A stretch of 26,642 nucleotides of DNA from a virus. Below, in pieces: positions 1 through 7,405 of this stretch. The stretch is from the IMG/VR virus record IMGVR_UViG_3300037584_000112, positions 1-26,642 of that record. One strand, written 5' to 3'. Position numbers and translations under genes: made by a program. The notes below the pieces were generated by a model. That model did no database searches and was not told the origin of the DNA. It saw only the letters and a list, made by a program, of their open reading frames with translations. Each line of letters begins with the position of its first letter. Positions within the stretch are counted from its first letter, which is position 1.

Positions 1-78
1 GTTGACTTGCTCACATGGGAACTTGTTAAGCCGAAAGCTGTGCGTACTCAAGCTGTTCAGCAAAAGAAACGACTGTAA
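1..78 (+). CDS. 3' end of an upstream phage gene (partial)
   Basis: Frame 1 is open from the window edge to a TAA at 76-78 and encodes 25 residues ending in the basic tail QQKKRL. The stop shares its last base with the ATG of the next gene (TAATG), the same packing seen through the rest of this operon, which supports it as the real end of a gene. Too little is present to name it. From its position upstream of a lysis and tail cassette it probably belongs to the virion module. Confidence 0.6.
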   Translation, partial: VDLLTWELVKPKAVRTQAVQQKKRL

Positions 79-302
79 TGGACGCCGCCCCTTTCCCAAA
101 TAGCGTTAACGCTCCAGTGCCTACTGTCGTGAAAAACAAAATACACGACAGCTTTCGTATCAATCAACTGTCAAATGTGCGCACGGATAAAGTGGCTGCG
201 ACCACTAAGTACAGTGAGTTTGTCTACGAGTATCGTAGCGGTGAGGTGCTGACAACGACCCTCAAAGTCTATGACCAGTTTCTTTTGGACATCAGCGCAT
301 GA
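78..302 (+). CDS. Conserved-looking small phage protein, unknown function
   Basis: This 74-aa protein starts at the ATG that overlaps the previous stop by one base and ends in an ATGA overlap with the next gene, so it sits inside a translationally coupled chain. I do not recognise a domain. The N-terminus is Pro/Ala-rich, and the rest is polar with alternating hydrophobics (for example TTTLKVYDQFLLDI), suggesting a small beta-rich or mixed fold. There is no signal peptide, membrane segment or cysteine. Location between an upstream virion gene and the lysis cassette suggests a minor structural or accessory protein, but that is inference from position only. Confidence 0.6.
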   Translation: MDAAPFPNSVNAPVPTVVKNKIHDSFRINQLSNVRTDKVAATTKYSEFVYEYRSGEVLTTTLKVYDQFLLDISA

Positions 303-541
303 CTATGATGATTTTTGTGCTGATACTGGTTGAGAAGGGCCAGCCCACGGGAGAAGAGTTTTACTTTCAAGAACTTACGTCGTGTTTGGAATATTCAGAC
401 GCTTTAAACAATCAGTCAGTAGGTTTTCAAAACGGCAGCAGAAACAGGTTCTTTGAATCGTATTGCCGTGTTCGTCAGATCAATGTCGCGGATGCTGGTA
501 CTAAGATACTATTTAGAGACCCAAAGAAGTCGGAGGATTGA
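299..541 (+). CDS. Small phage protein, unknown function
   Basis: This 80-aa product begins at ATG 299 inside the stop of the preceding gene and ends in a TGATG overlap with the next. It opens with a hydrophobic beta-strand-like stretch (MIFVLILV), has two cysteines about 27 residues apart (in TSCLEY and ESYCRV), and ends in a charged tail. The N-terminal stretch is short and is followed at once by charged residues, so it is more likely a buried strand than a membrane anchor. Small proteins with an initial MIFVL-type strand are common in marine phage genomes, usually unannotated. No function is assigned. Confidence 0.6.
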   Translation: MTMMIFVLILVEKGQPTGEEFYFQELTSCLEYSDALNNQSVGFQNGSRNRFFESYCRVRQINVADAGTKILFRDPKKSED

Positions 542-861
542 TGAGTCCTAAGAAGTTAGAACCAAAATCACGGTATGCTCAGTACGACCTCGACGGAGAT
601 GGAGTGGTCACTGATGAAGAACTTACAAGAAATCAAGAACTTGTTGAGATCGAATTGCGTGAAGAAAAAGCAGATAGTCAACGCCGAATGGCTTGGGTGT
701 CTCTTGGTAGTATGGTGGTTTACGCTCTTCTACCACTTATGCCTTTTATCCCTGAGTCCCGTTTGTCCACTCTGGCTTCTTTAAGCGACATGCTATTTCT
801 TAGTCAGGCAAGCATTGTAGGGCTATACTTTGGCGCTACTGCGTATATGGCAAAACGATGA
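541..861 (+). CDS. EF-hand membrane protein, possible accessory lysis protein
   Basis: I start this 106-aa protein at ATG 541, which overlaps the previous TGA (TGATG); a TTG lies one codon upstream but the ATG fits the operon style. Residues 16-27 (DLDGDGVVTDEE) form a textbook 12-residue EF-hand loop with Asp at 1, 3 and 5, Gly at 6, a hydrophobic residue at 8 and Glu at 12. A charged helix follows, then two membrane-spanning segments at about 51-70 and 84-104. The gene lies directly upstream of a holin and a lysozyme with a 4-base overlap, so a role in the inner membrane during lysis, perhaps as a second holin or a calcium-responsive regulator, is plausible. That role is inferred; the motif and helices are seen. 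Confidence 0.8.
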   Translation: MSPKKLEPKSRYAQYDLDGDGVVTDEELTRNQELVEIELREEKADSQRRMAWVSLGSMVVYALLPLMPFIPESRLSTLASLSDMLFLSQASIVGLYFGATAYMAKR

Positions 862-1241
862 GCATACTCGGATCACTGATAGGCCCAGCTACTCAGCTAC
901 TAGACAAGGTAATTGAGGACAAAGACCAGAAGAATGCGTTGGCGCACGAGATTGCGACAATGGCAGAGCGGCATGCGCAGGAACTGGCAAAGGGTCAGTT
1001 AGAAGTAAACAAGGTTGAAGCCGCGCATCACAGTATCTTCGTGTCCGGGTGGCGACCTTGTATTGGTTGGGTGTGTGCTTTGGGTCTTTTATACAATACG
1101 ATTCTTTCAAGCATATTGGGCATCTGGGTAGAGGTGCCAGAAATAGATACTACGCTGCTTGTCCCCGTTATGATGGGAATGTTGGGTCTCGGCGCTATGA
1201 GATCCTACGAAAAGGTACAAGGCGTAAGCCGGGAGAAGTAA
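858..1241 (+). CDS. Holin of the 3TM / gene-transfer-release type
   Basis: This 127-aa protein begins with an amphipathic N-terminal helix (ILGSLIGPATQLLDKVIEDKDQ), continues with a charged helix rich in A, E and K, then the family hallmark GWRPCIGWVCALGLLY at about 64-79 running into a membrane segment to about residue 90. A second hydrophobic segment lies at about 97-118 (TTLLVPVMMGMLGLGAM). This order and the GWRP-IGWVCA motif match the holin family found with gene transfer agents and many marine phages (GTA_holin_3TM). It would form pores in the inner membrane to release the lysozyme encoded immediately downstream. It starts in a 4-base overlap with the EF-hand gene and ends directly before the lysozyme ATG. 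Confidence 0.88.
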   Translation: MSILGSLIGPATQLLDKVIEDKDQKNALAHEIATMAERHAQELAKGQLEVNKVEAAHHSIFVSGWRPCIGWVCALGLLYNTILSSILGIWVEVPEIDTTLLVPVMMGMLGLGAMRSYEKVQGVSREK

Positions 1242-1664
1242 ATGTCAGATCAATTGATTGATATGTTGAAACGGCACGAGGGCGTGCGCTCTAAGGTTTA
1301 TATGTGCTCTGCTGGTTATGAAACCATAGGGGTTGGACGCAATATTGCTGAATCTGGTCTTGGACTGTCTGATGATGAGATAGAATACCTTTTGAACAAT
1401 GACGTTAACCGTGTGCGTGAAGAACTAGAGGACACCTACTTCTGGTTTGCAGCACTTAACGAAGCCCGTCAGGACGCTATGATCGACATATGCTTCAATC
1501 TTGGCATTACAAGACTACGAGGGTTTGTGAAAGCTGTTGAGGCCATGTCCCGCGAGCAGTTCGACATTGCCGCTGATGAATTCATGGACAGCCGCTGGAG
1601 CCAGCAGGTGGGCAGTCGTGCCGTAGAAGTCACTGAGATGATACGCACAGGGGAGTATCAGTAA
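1242..1664 (+). CDS. Endolysin, T4-type lysozyme (GH24 muramidase)
   Basis: At 140 aa this is a compact GH24 lysozyme that cleaves the beta-1,4 bond between N-acetylmuramic acid and N-acetylglucosamine. The catalytic triad is readable as Glu13 (HEG), Cys22 and Thr28, giving the family spacing E-8-(D/C)-5-T; T4 lysozyme has Asp at the second position. GYETIGVGRNI matches the T4 GYYTIGIGH region, and the C-terminal half keeps the ALNEARQDAMIDICFNLG helix and a final SRW...RA...EMIRTGEY block. No signal peptide or SAR anchor is visible, so export should depend on the holin upstream. The start is adjacent to the holin TAA, and the stop overlaps the next ATG (TAATG). Confidence 0.93.
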   Translation: MSDQLIDMLKRHEGVRSKVYMCSAGYETIGVGRNIAESGLGLSDDEIEYLLNNDVNRVREELEDTYFWFAALNEARQDAMIDICFNLGITRLRGFVKAVEAMSREQFDIAADEFMDSRWSQQVGSRAVEVTEMIRTGEYQ

Positions 1665-3505
1665 TGCCACTACAAAAAATGGTCTTCAAGCCGGGAGTGG
1701 ATAGAGAGAACACACGCTACACAAGTGAGGGTGGTTGGTACGACTGCGACAAAGTACGGTTTAGACGGGGTATGCCGGAAAAGCTGGGTGGGTGGAATCG
1801 TATTTCTACTAATTCTTTTTTGGGTGTCGCTAGGTCTTTGTTTTCTTGGGTCACGCTAGGTAGTCAAAAGCTACTTGGTGTGGGCACTAATCTTAAGTTT
1901 TATATAGAACAGGGTGGAACATACTACGACATCACGCCTATACGAGCCGCTGTGTCGCTCACAGATCCTTTTACCACCGTAAGTGGGTCTACTACAGTTA
2001 CAGTTACAGACGCTGCTGGGGGCTATATAAACGGTGATTTCGTCACATTTAGCGGTGCTTCTGCGGTGGGAGGGCTTACCCTAAACGGTGAGTTCCAAAT
2101 AACATACTTAACGGGTAATACGTACACCATAACCGCTAGCGAAGCCGCAAGTTCTTCAGCTACAGGCGGGGGATCGGTTACTGCCACGTACCAAATAAAC
2201 ACTGGCCCCGCTGTCGCAGAGGCTTTGGTAGGTTGGGGCGCTGCTGGTTGGGGTCTTGGAACGTGGGGTGTAGGTATAACGTCCACTGACGCATTACGGC
2301 TATGGTCTCAGTCTAATTTTGGCGAAGATCTTATCTTTGCTGCGCGGGGAGGCAGTCTGTTTTTCTGGGATGCAACCGATGCATTAACAACTCGCGGTGT
2401 ATTGCTGTCTAGTGAAAGCGGTGCCTCTAATGTTCCCGTGAAAGTAAACACCGTGCTTGTGTCAGATAATCGTTTTGTCTTTTGTTTTGGCACAAACGTG
2501 CTTGGTAGTAGTGATATAGACCCAATGCTTTTGCGTTGGTCAGACCAAGAAAATGCAGTCAATTGGACGCCCTCTGCTACTAATCAAGCTGGAGATCTTA
2601 GACTTTCTAAAGGCTCTGAGATAATAACGGCCATACAAGGTAGGCAGGAAATACTTGTTTGGACTGACTCCGCGCTCTACGCATTGCAGTACGTTGGTGC
2701 TCCTGCAGTATGGGGGGCACAGACAGTTGGAGAAAACTTATCTATCGCATCGCCGAATACGGTTGCCTATGCAAATGGTGTGGCCTACTGGATGGGTGTA
2801 GGCGGATTCTACTTATACGATGGGCGCGTGCAGACGCTGCCGTGCACACTGAAGCGGTACATATTTAACGACTTTAACGTAGAACAGTACGACCAAGTAT
2901 TTGCAGGCACAAACGAAGGGTTCAGTGAGATTTGGTGGTTTTACTGTTCTAGCGGTGCCACAACCATAGACCGATATGTCATCTACAACTATGAGCAAAA
3001 TATCTGGTACTTCGGCAATTTAGGTAGAACGGCTTGGATTGACTCCGGTATACGTGATTTTCCTATGGCGGCTACGTATAACAACAATGTCGTAAACCAC
3101 GAAGATGGCATTGATGATAATGAGACCGGCACGACTGCAGGTATAGATTCGTTTATATCTTCAGCGCAGTTTGACTTAGATGATGGTCACAGATTTGCAT
3201 TTATACAGAAAGTGTATCCAGATGTGACGTTTGACGGATCTACTGTAGACAGTCCCAGTGCTACGTTATCTTTGTTTGCGGCGCAAAACTCTGGATCGGG
3301 GCGTAACTCGCCTGCTTCTGAAGGAGGCACAAACACAGGCTCTATAACTAGAACAGCAACCGCGCCGATTGAAGCGTTTACCTCTAGACTCGACTTACGA
3401 GTACGTGGCAGGCAGTTAGCATTAAAGATAGAATCTAGCGATCTTGGAGTGAAGTGGCAGCTAGGCTCTCCTAGACTAGATATGCGGCCTGACGGGAGGC
3501 GGTAA
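1664..3505 (+). CDS. Tail nozzle / head-completion-like structural protein with a beta-domain insert
   Basis: This 613-aa protein opens with the block GVDRENTRYTSEGGWYDCDKVRFRRGMPEKLGGW, a style I associate with marine podovirus virion proteins annotated as tail tube, stabilisation or hypothetical structural proteins. The body is beta-rich with many W, Y and G residues and repeated strand pairs, fitting a beta-propeller nozzle such as T7 gp12 or P22 gp10. About residues 101-178 form a Thr/Ser/Gly-rich insert (DFVTFSGASAVGGLTLNG...NTYTITAS) resembling the FCCH-like beta domains often inserted in phage proteins. A WGAAGWGLGTWGVG run follows. The ATG overlaps the lysozyme stop and is preceded by an AGGGGAG ribosome binding site. 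Structural role is likely; the precise tail part is inferred. Confidence 0.65.
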   Translation: MPLQKMVFKPGVDRENTRYTSEGGWYDCDKVRFRRGMPEKLGGWNRISTNSFLGVARSLFSWVTLGSQKLLGVGTNLKFYIEQGGTYYDITPIRAAVSLTDPFTTVSGSTTVTVTDAAGGYINGDFVTFSGASAVGGLTLNGEFQITYLTGNTYTITASEAASSSATGGGSVTATYQINTGPAVAEALVGWGAAGWGLGTWGVGITSTDALRLWSQSNFGEDLIFAARGGSLFFWDATDALTTRGVLLSSESGASNVPVKVNTVLVSDNRFVFCFGTNVLGSSDIDPMLLRWSDQENAVNWTPSATNQAGDLRLSKGSEIITAIQGRQEILVWTDSALYALQYVGAPAVWGAQTVGENLSIASPNTVAYANGVAYWMGVGGFYLYDGRVQTLPCTLKRYIFNDFNVEQYDQVFAGTNEGFSEIWWFYCSSGATTIDRYVIYNYEQNIWYFGNLGRTAWIDSGIRDFPMAATYNNNVVNHEDGIDDNETGTTAGIDSFISSAQFDLDDGHRFAFIQKVYPDVTFDGSTVDSPSATLSLFAAQNSGSGRNSPASEGGTNTGSITRTATAPIEAFTSRLDLRVRGRQLALKIESSDLGVKWQLGSPRLDMRPDGRR

Positions 3506-3699
3506 TGGCTATAGATAAAACAAGTTATGGCATAGACTTCAAAGCGCCAGTCCTTCCAGACCCATTGAACGAGTATGACGTGCGAATGTTCAATCAGCTA
3601 AACAACACGTTGCGCATATACTTCAATCAGCTTGACAAAGGAATACGGGATGCTTCGATGTCCCCCGCTGCACAAGCCACCGCTTGGTTTTTAGGTTAG
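3505..3699 (+). CDS. Small virion-associated phage protein
   Basis: The 64-aa product starts at the ATG overlapping the previous TAA, with GGGAGGC just upstream. It reads as an extended Pro-rich leader (DFKAPVLPDPLNEYD), then a helix RMFNQLNNTLRIYFNQLDKGIRD, and a short Ala-rich tail. The helix with LRxYFNQLD is a recurrent element in small marine phage proteins placed between tail genes, where it could be a short coiled-coil linking a tail fibre or nozzle. I assign no defined function. The stop TAG overlaps the GTG start of the next gene. Confidence 0.65.
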   Translation: MAIDKTSYGIDFKAPVLPDPLNEYDVRMFNQLNNTLRIYFNQLDKGIRDASMSPAAQATAWFLG

Positions 3700-4022
3700 T
3701 GGCTAACGTATACAAAAACGCTAAAGTGGATTTGACGGCCACCACTGCGACTACGCTGTATACATGCCCAACAGCTACTACAGCAATTATTAAGTCTATT
3801 CTTGTGTCTGAGGACTCAGGCAACGCTGACACGATTACCGTAACTATTACCGATTCTGCTTCGGCAGTATTTAGCGTGTTCAAGGTCAAAGCAGTGGGTG
3901 CGAACACCACGATAGAACTACTTACCGCTCCGCTCGTCATCGAAGAGTCCGAAATAGTTAAGGTCACCGCAGCTACGGCCAATAGGCTACACGTAGTAGC
4001 TAGCCTGCTAGAGGTGTCGTAA
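3699..4022 (+). CDS. Small beta-sandwich virion protein (decoration or tail-tip type)
   Basis: I place the start at GTG 3699, which overlaps the previous TAG (TAGTG), rather than the TTG at 3684; this gives MANVYKNAKVDL and a 107-aa protein. It is almost entirely short beta strands rich in T, V, A and I (TTLYTCPTATTAIIKSILVSEDSGNADTITVTITDSA), the signature of a single jelly-roll or Ig-like domain. The VYKNAKVDLT...TLYTVP-type opening is frequent in small marine phage structural proteins. It could decorate the capsid or cap a tail protein. It has no membrane or catalytic signal. The stop shares a base with the next ATG. Confidence 0.7.
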   Translation: MANVYKNAKVDLTATTATTLYTCPTATTAIIKSILVSEDSGNADTITVTITDSASAVFSVFKVKAVGANTTIELLTAPLVIEESEIVKVTAATANRLHVVASLLEVS

Positions 4023-7000
4023 TGGCAGTTGAAGACTTAGCAGCGCTTACACCAGAAGAGTTGCAAGAAAAAATAAACGCTTATTTTGATAGCGATGAGG
4101 GCAAAAGCTATCTTGATGACATTACAGCCAACACGTCTGACGAGTATACAAAAGCCTCGCTTGAGGAATCGGGAACATCCAACATTGCAGGGGCGCTTAG
4201 TTTTGTTAAGCCGCTGGATAGTGATGCACTGGAGACATGGAAAAGCCAAAACCAAGTCACAGATGACAATAACAATAGTTTTTTAGAAAACGACCAACTG
4301 TATCAACTTAAGGTATTTGCAGCTTCACAGCCTAAGTATGTGCCTATAGTGCCCGGAGAGGGGAACAGACGGCAACAAAGAATGGCAGAAGCATCAAAAA
4401 CCCCCGGTGCTATTTACTCTGACTTCGGTGCTTATTCTTTGGCGTTACAGGCGCACAACAAAAAGATAACTGAATACGTAGAACAAGAAGATATACCTAC
4501 ATCCGTAACTACTCCTGATGGGGTAGAGATGAGCTTAAATCTAGGCATATCGCCCATGTATTACAACGAACAAAATGACGGCGGTAGGGTCTCACAAAAA
4601 TTTAAAAACGGCGCTACTGGAGACTACTACAAACAGCTAGGTGGGGTAGGTGAGTACGGCACATATTATGTAAAAGAAAAGAAAACTGATTGGCGAGACA
4701 GCCTTGAAGCCTCTATACCGTTTGTAGCTGCATTTGTTGGTATATCAGTAATAGGGCCAGCAATAGCGGCAAAGGCTGCAGGAACGAGTACAGCGGGGGT
4801 AGGGGCAGCAGGTGAATTAACCTACGCGCAAGTTATTTCTCGCGTGCCTACAGCGGCTAGTTACAACACTGCCACGGCTGGTGTAACCAGCACCATATCA
4901 AACGCTATAAACGCCGTTGGCTCTACAATAGGTTCGGTTGCAAGCGCTGTAAGTGGGGCAATAGCAGAGGGTATAGCGACAGTTCTTCCGGGTATTAGTG
5001 CAGAAGCAATAGCTCCAACCATAGATGTTTTGGGGTCGATAACCGCTGCAGCTACGGGCGTATCTTATGTTGAATACGCTAAAAATAAAGCAGCGGCAGA
5101 TGCTATAGGTGGAGCTATTAGTGTAGCTGCAAACGGACTTCCCGGTGGGGGTGTTATTTACTCTGGCCCCGGTGCTGGTGGTGACGGTGTATTTGACCCA
5201 AATGTTATTTCCAACCTTACTACGATAGCTGCAGCGAATAACGGAGCAGCGGAAGACGAAGAAGCAGCCGCAGCAATAGATGTGACAGAGTTAGCCGCAG
5301 CAGCCATAGCCGCCATAGATAACCCAGATGACGACGAAGCTGTTGTAGCTGCAAATACTGCAGTAAGCGAGGCAGAGGCAGGAGTAGAAGAAGCCGCAGG
5401 CAATGTAGCCACCGTGGTGGAAGAAGAGAATGCTAAAGCAGATGGTGCAGAGTCGTATGCTAGGTATGTAGCTAGTCGTTATGGCACACGCAGTTATTCT
5501 TATAGAAACGCAAAGAAACGAGCGGATAAAGCTAAACTAGACGCGCAGAATAAAATAAATAAGGCACGAACTGCGGCTAGTGTGGCACAAGCTGAGTTGG
5601 AAGACGCTAGAGAAGCACAGGCGGGCGCTGCCCGAGACGCAGACGATGCGTATAAAAGTGCTCGCGCCCAAGCTATTCGTGACGCTGAAGCTGAAGCTAA
5701 CAAACGACGATCAGAGATAGACGCTAGAAATGCGGCTAGAAAAGAAAAACTAGAAAAAATACAAACCACTACAACCACAGATCAAGAGGCGTATAACAGC
5801 GCCTTAGAAGAGTCCAACACCAACGCAAATAACTCTGCTGCTGAGACGGTAGGAGACATAACGACCCTTACAGATGCCGTAGAAGAAGTTACAAACAAAG
5901 TAACAGAAGAAGTTACAACAGAGGCGGATAAATCTGCAGAAGAAGCTAAGCCTGTAGAAGAAATAGTAGAAGAGGTAGTAGAAGAAGTAGCAGAAGAAGC
6001 TAAGCCTGTAGTAACTACTTCAGACGGAACCGATGCGCCTACTACGGAAGTTAAATACGAAGAGCCAGACGAACCGATAGAAGTCACTACTGAGGTCGAG
6101 CCGGTTGAAAAGCCCGAAGACCCGCCGTTAGAAATAGAAAAGCCTGTTGTAGAAAAGCCTGTAGAAGAAGTTAAAACCGATGATGGAGGCGGTGGAGGCG
6201 GTGGAGGCGGTGCTGGTGAAGGTGCCGGTGCTGGACAGGGTGGTGATACAGGGGCCGATGCTGAAGTAGGCACCACTACGGCTGCAGAAAAAACTAAAGT
6301 AGAAACAACAGAAACAACAGAAACTCCAGCGAAGACTGCTGATGTAGGTTTAGGGGCAAGTGAACCAATAGACGGCAAATGGAGACGAGATCCTGATGAC
6401 CCTAATGGGTGGATTCATATTCTTACCGGCACCACTTTTGAAGAAGGGCAGGGGGGAAAGTGGAGAAATAAAAGCACTGGAGAGGTAGTTGAAGAGTTTA
6501 CTGAACCCACAGAAAGCACAGATGAAGATAAAGAACTTATAGAAGTTACCGGGGCAGGAACTGGACTAGGTGGAGGGGCAGACACTCCCAGTTCTACAGA
6601 CACTACAACTGCGCCTTCTGAAACAACAGGTGACATTGATTTAGGAACACCGGCTTCCTCCACAACTGGGGTTAGTTCTACAACCACTGCAGGTGCTGCT
6701 GCAGGCACGGATACTACAACCACGGCTACTACGTCTACAGGCACGGCTGGTGCAACTACAACACCTACCGAAACGACCACAGGTGGGGCTGGTACAGGTG
6801 CGGATCTAGGTACAAGTGATACCGCTGCGAATGAAGATCAGGCAGGTGCAGGTGCTGACGGGGCAGGCACAGGAACTACTGGCCCTGCGGATGAGGTGGG
6901 TACAAGTGCTGCCGATGTTACAGGTACAGGTACAGAGGTTTCTGATGTTACAGGTACAGGTACAGGTGCTTCTGGTACTCCCGGTGTAGGTGCTGGCAAT

Positions 7001-7405
7001 GTAGGCAATCCCGGTGATGTAGGCGAAGGTACGGGTGCAGGAGCAGGTACGGGTAGTGGTACGGGGAGCGGTACAGGGGCAGGAGAAGGGCCGGGAGAAG
7101 GTAGTGGCCGAGGGTCAGGCAGGGGCACAGGCATAGGTAACCAAATATTTGCTGCTCTTATGCAACCGCAACAGGTTCAAGTAAAGGCAGGGCCAGTTGC
7201 GGGTGATATAACTCCATACGATTTCAGTAGTATATTTGCAGACAAAGAACAGGCGAGTAAATTTATTACGCCTTATGGTGTGCGCAAGGCCGCTGCAGGT
7301 GGCGTGATACGCTCAGACACTGATACTATAATAAAGCAGTTAGAACGTAAGAAAAAACCTGCTGATACGATGGAAGATTTGTTCCGTATCATTGGAGGAA
7401 AGTAA
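4022..7405 (+). CDS. Giant low-complexity internal-virion-type protein
   Basis: The 1127-aa product has ordered ends around a repetitive centre. Residues 1-220 are acidic and mixed; about 230-255 is hydrophobic (SIPFVAAFVGISVIGPAIAA), followed by Ala/Gly-rich helices to 370. About 480-580 is a charged K/R/E/A coiled-coil, 600-715 is E/V/K/P-rich with repeated AEEAKPV and VEKPV units, then come a run of nine glycines, a small WRRDPDD...KWRNKSTGE segment with paired KWR motifs, and a Gly/Thr/Ala tract to about 1040. The C-terminus returns to a conserved-looking domain (SIFADKEQASKFITPYGVRKAAAGGVIRSDTDT). Position next to three ejection-type proteins and the shared AGGV motif suggest an internal virion or tail-length role. 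Function is not demonstrated. Confidence 0.7.
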   Translation: MAVEDLAALTPEELQEKINAYFDSDEGKSYLDDITANTSDEYTKASLEESGTSNIAGALSFVKPLDSDALETWKSQNQVTDDNNNSFLENDQLYQLKVFAASQPKYVPIVPGEGNRRQQRMAEASKTPGAIYSDFGAYSLALQAHNKKITEYVEQEDIPTSVTTPDGVEMSLNLGISPMYYNEQNDGGRVSQKFKNGATGDYYKQLGGVGEYGTYYVKEKKTDWRDSLEASIPFVAAFVGISVIGPAIAAKAAGTSTAGVGAAGELTYAQVISRVPTAASYNTATAGVTSTISNAINAVGSTIGSVASAVSGAIAEGIATVLPGISAEAIAPTIDVLGSITAAATGVSYVEYAKNKAAADAIGGAISVAANGLPGGGVIYSGPGAGGDGVFDPNVISNLTTIAAANNGAAEDEEAAAAIDVTELAAAAIAAIDNPDDDEAVVAANTAVSEAEAGVEEAAGNVATVVEEENAKADGAESYARYVASRYGTRSYSYRNAKKRADKAKLDAQNKINKARTAASVAQAELEDAREAQAGAARDADDAYKSARAQAIRDAEAEANKRRSEIDARNAARKEKLEKIQTTTTTDQEAYNSALEESNTNANNSAAETVGDITTLTDAVEEVTNKVTEEVTTEADKSAEEAKPVEEIVEEVVEEVAEEAKPVVTTSDGTDAPTTEVKYEEPDEPIEVTTEVEPVEKPEDPPLEIEKPVVEKPVEEVKTDDGGGGGGGGGAGEGAGAGQGGDTGADAEVGTTTAAEKTKVETTETTETPAKTADVGLGASEPIDGKWRRDPDDPNGWIHILTGTTFEEGQGGKWRNKSTGEVVEEFTEPTESTDEDKELIEVTGAGTGLGGGADTPSSTDTTTAPSETTGDIDLGTPASSTTGVSSTTTAGAAAGTDTTTTATTSTGTAGATTTPTETTTGGAGTGADLGTSDTAANEDQAGAGADGAGTGTTGPADEVGTSAADVTGTGTEVSDVTGTGTGASGTPGVGAGNVGNPGDVGEGTGAGAGTGSGTGSGTGAGEGPGEGSGRGSGRGTGIGNQIFAALMQPQQVQVKAGPVAGDITPYDFSSIFADKEQASKFITPYGVRKAAAGGVIRSDTDTIIKQLERKKKPADTMEDLFRIIGGK
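5936..6011 (+). repeat. 22-base direct repeat, two copies
   Basis: The same 22 bases occur at 5936-5957 and 5990-6011 with a spacing of 54 bases, in frame. They encode AEEAKPV twice, within a stretch dominated by GAAGAAGTA-type codons. This marks slippage- or recombination-driven expansion in the acidic linker of the 1127-aa protein. Confidence 0.85.
6184..6210 (+). repeat. Triplicated 9-base unit encoding nine glycines
   Basis: GGAGGCGGT is repeated three times in tandem and encodes an uninterrupted Gly9 tract. It separates the acidic E/V/K/P-rich linker from the Gly/Thr-rich half of the 1127-aa protein and is a probable flexible hinge or replication-slippage hot spot. Confidence 0.8.
6914..6965 (+). 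repeat. 30-base period repeat encoding DVTGTGT twice
   Basis: A 22-base stretch at 6914-6935 recurs exactly at 6944-6965, giving a 30-base (10-residue) period, DVTGTGTEVS then DVTGTGTGAS. It lies inside a wider ACAGGTACAGGTACAG-rich tract (about 6790-7140) that encodes Gly/Thr/Ala/Ser low complexity. Confidence 0.8.

Noticed and set aside
575-784. 69-aa hydrophobic frame inside the EF-hand gene, a possible nested lysis protein
   Set aside because: Hydrophobicity arises from reading the transmembrane codons of the real gene one base off. The EF-hand frame has the coherent motif and fits the overlapping operon; no ribosome binding site is seen for the nested ATG.
5782-6378. 198-aa and neighbouring long frames on the minus strand opposite the 1127-aa gene
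   Set aside because: They are Ser/Thr/Val/Pro repeats produced by the complement of GAA/GTA/GGT-rich codons. They have no ribosome binding sites and no protein-like complexity.
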